23,492 nt of DNA from CAYFJO01 sp964343305. GTDB taxonomy: Bacteria; Planctomycetota; Planctomycetia; Pirellulales; Pirellulaceae. Shown one piece after another: positions 22,118 through 23,492 of this stretch; within the stretch, counting starts at the first letter, position 1; every line of letters begins with the position of its first letter. Below the pieces are notes generated by a model, which worked only from the letters and a program-made list of their open reading frames with translations, was not told where the DNA came from and made no database searches. The stretch is from the NCBI GenBank assembly GCA_964343305.1, contig CAYFJO010000147.1, positions 1 through 23,492 on the forward strand, given 5' to 3'. The position numbers and the translations under genes were made by a program.

Positions 22118-23395
22118 TTATCGGATCGCGTACAGGGCGTCGAACGTGCGAATGTAGACTGTCCCGCTGGAAATTACTGGCGATGCAGTCGTCGCTTCAC
22201 CGAGGTCGTTCTGCGACAAGATCTCGAACTTGCGGCCGGCTTTCACGACGGTCACGATCCCTTTGCGGGCGGTGAGATAGACTTTTCCGTCGGCATAAAC
22301 CGGCGATGCACGATGACGATCGCGAGTCGTCCGCTCCTCGTACAACTTCTCGCCCGTTGATGAATCCACGCAAACTAGATTGCCGTTTTCGCGGCAAAGG
22401 TAAACGATACCGTTGTGGTACAAAGGGCTGGGGACATCCGGAGTGCCGCGCTGGTGCTTCCAATGGAATGCGTCGGACCGATCAGAAACATCGCCCTCCG
22501 CATCAGGCTTGAGGCTGACAACGGGACCGCCCTTGGCGGACGGCACAACGATCATTCCGCCCACGGCCAATGGCGACGAGACGAAACGTAGCGTTGGATG
22601 GTACGTTGCTCCTTGCGGGTTCATGCAGCAACGCCAAATCTCTCTTCCATCGGCAAGTTGATGGGCGATTGCATAGTCGCCACCGTGTGTGACGAGATAC
22701 TCGCGGGTGTCGTCACGATAAAGCATTGGCGAGGCATACGAGTGTTCGTTCTCCTTGCTCGCGCCGGTCACGCGATCGTGCTTCCAGATTTCGTCTCCCG
22801 TCGCAGCGTCCAGGCAAGCGACCATCGCCTCTTGCGTTTCCGCCCGGCCCTCGCCGTGGATCATTTGCAAGTAAAGCCGCCCTTTATCAAGAACGGGTGT
22901 CGCGGTCATTCCAAACGCGATCTTGAATTTGCCGTATCGCTGCTGCAAGTCGAGCCGCCACACTTCATCGCCTTCGACCGTGTAACAAGCGACCGCGCCG
23001 TTTGCCATCGTCGCCCAAACGTGATTGCCGTCAGTCGAGGGAGACGGGGAAGCGGAATTTCCTTCGTCGCCGCGCACGTCGCGATTACCTTCACCAACTT
23101 TGACTCGCCACAACTCTTTGCCGGATGTCGAAACGCAAAGCAATATTAAATCCTTGCCGTCCGTGCTAGTGACAAAAACTCGCTCGCCCCAAACCGCCGG
23201 TGTCGAACCTGCCGGGCCGGGCATCGACAAGCGCCAGGCGATGTTTGTTTCTTTGTTCCATTTGAAGGGGACACCCGTTTCACTGCTCACGCCATTCCAA
23301 TTTGCACCTCGCCATTGAGGCCAGTTCTCGCCCTGGCCGGAAAGACAAATGAGCATGGTAACAACAAGCGAAAAAAGATGAATGCGAAGGTTCAT
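22118..23395 (-). CDS. Exported PQQ-repeat beta-propeller protein
   Basis: This protein has 425 residues with a short signal peptide (MNLRIHLFSLVVTMLICLSGQG). The mature part starts ENWPQWRGANWNGVS, the usual opening of planctomycete PQQ-like propellers. Repeated blades follow: TPAVWGERVFVTS...LLCVSTSGKELWRVKV, VWATMANGAVACYTVEGDEVW (read as two strands), GRLYLQMIHG...CLDAATGDEIWKHD, YASPMLYRDDTREYLVTHGG, PSPLYHNGIVYLCRENGN...VDSSTGEKLYEE, ASPVYADGKVYLTARKG and ASPVISSGTVYIRTFDALYAIR. Family members are either quinoprotein dehydrogenase-like or scaffold proteins similar to BamB; cofactor residues cannot be assigned here. A weak GGTGA lies just before the ATG. The last 97 bases of the window (23396-23492) are its upstream region, with nothing else recognised. 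Confidence 0.93.
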   Translation of the reverse strand: MNLRIHLFSLVVTMLICLSGQGENWPQWRGANWNGVSSETGVPFKWNKETNIAWRLSMPGPAGSTPAVWGERVFVTSTDGKDLILLCVSTSGKELWRVKVGEGNRDVRGDEGNSASPSPSTDGNHVWATMANGAVACYTVEGDEVWRLDLQQRYGKFKIAFGMTATPVLDKGRLYLQMIHGEGRAETQEAMVACLDAATGDEIWKHDRVTGASKENEHSYASPMLYRDDTREYLVTHGGDYAIAHQLADGREIWRCCMNPQGATYHPTLRFVSSPLAVGGMIVVPSAKGGPVVSLKPDAEGDVSDRSDAFHWKHQRGTPDVPSPLYHNGIVYLCRENGNLVCVDSSTGEKLYEERTTRDRHRASPVYADGKVYLTARKGIVTVVKAGRKFEILSQNDLGEATTASPVISSGTVYIRTFDALYAIR

Positions 23396-23492
23396 AGTTC
23401 ACCGGGCGGGATGGATGAGGAGGTTCATGGAAGGACAGCCGGCATTCGTTCGATGTCGAATCACGACCTGCGAATACGATAGCTTGTAATTC

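Noticed and set aside
1..23492. CRISPR array, prophage, integron or transposon
   Set aside because: No regularly spaced direct repeats, no transposase, integrase or phage genes, and no tRNA with attachment repeats were seen.

Overview
This window looks like a chromosomal segment of a planctomycete, most likely of the Pirellula/Rhodopirellula type. The basis is gene content: three S1 sulfatases and traces of a fourth, PVC-type haem c proteins with beta-propeller partners, DUF1080 (3-keto-disaccharide hydrolase-like) domains, a DUF4058 protein, a PQQ-repeat protein and an EF-G paralogue. Most proteins carry export signals, and several gaps hold palindromic repeats. No rRNA, tRNA, CRISPR, transposase or integrase was found.

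Layout. (a) 1-4297, minus strand: a sulfatase run. Two sulfatase genes are coupled by a TGATG overlap. Directly after them, one base from the stop, sits the first ~34 codons of a further sulfatase that breaks off into a short serpin remnant. A third intact sulfatase (836 to 1) leaves the window. (b) 4298-8462: a clan GH-A-type glycoside hydrolase and a metzincin-like exported zinc protease on the plus strand. The gaps hold decayed pieces of a WD40 protein, a dimethylargininase-like protein and a planctomycete glycosidase-like protein. (c) 8463-16629: two divergent gene pairs around 12794-13075. The minus pair is a five-haem cytochrome c with a PA14-like insert plus a sorbosone-dehydrogenase-like propeller. 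The plus pair is a HEAT/mono-haem protein plus a PVC membrane-bound dehydrogenase-type propeller. Each pair overlaps at its start/stop codons. (d) 16626-19533, minus strand: a fusA-like EF-G paralogue and hisA, housekeeping in character. (e) 19752-23395: a tandem DUF1080 protein, a DUF4058 protein and a PQQ-repeat propeller, with a long inverted repeat between hisA and the DUF1080 gene.

How it may work together (inference): sulfatases and the glycosidase remove sulfate and cleave sulfated polysaccharide outside the cytoplasm. The DUF1080 protein and the propeller proteins would act on released sugars, and the haem c proteins would accept the electrons. The most unusual items are a palindromic repeat that supplies much of the signal peptide of the 8463-10028 gene (second copy at 18751-18804), the split of a dehydrogenase/haem architecture that I know as usually one protein into two overlapping genes, and the concentration of gene relics in 1.1-8.4 kb.
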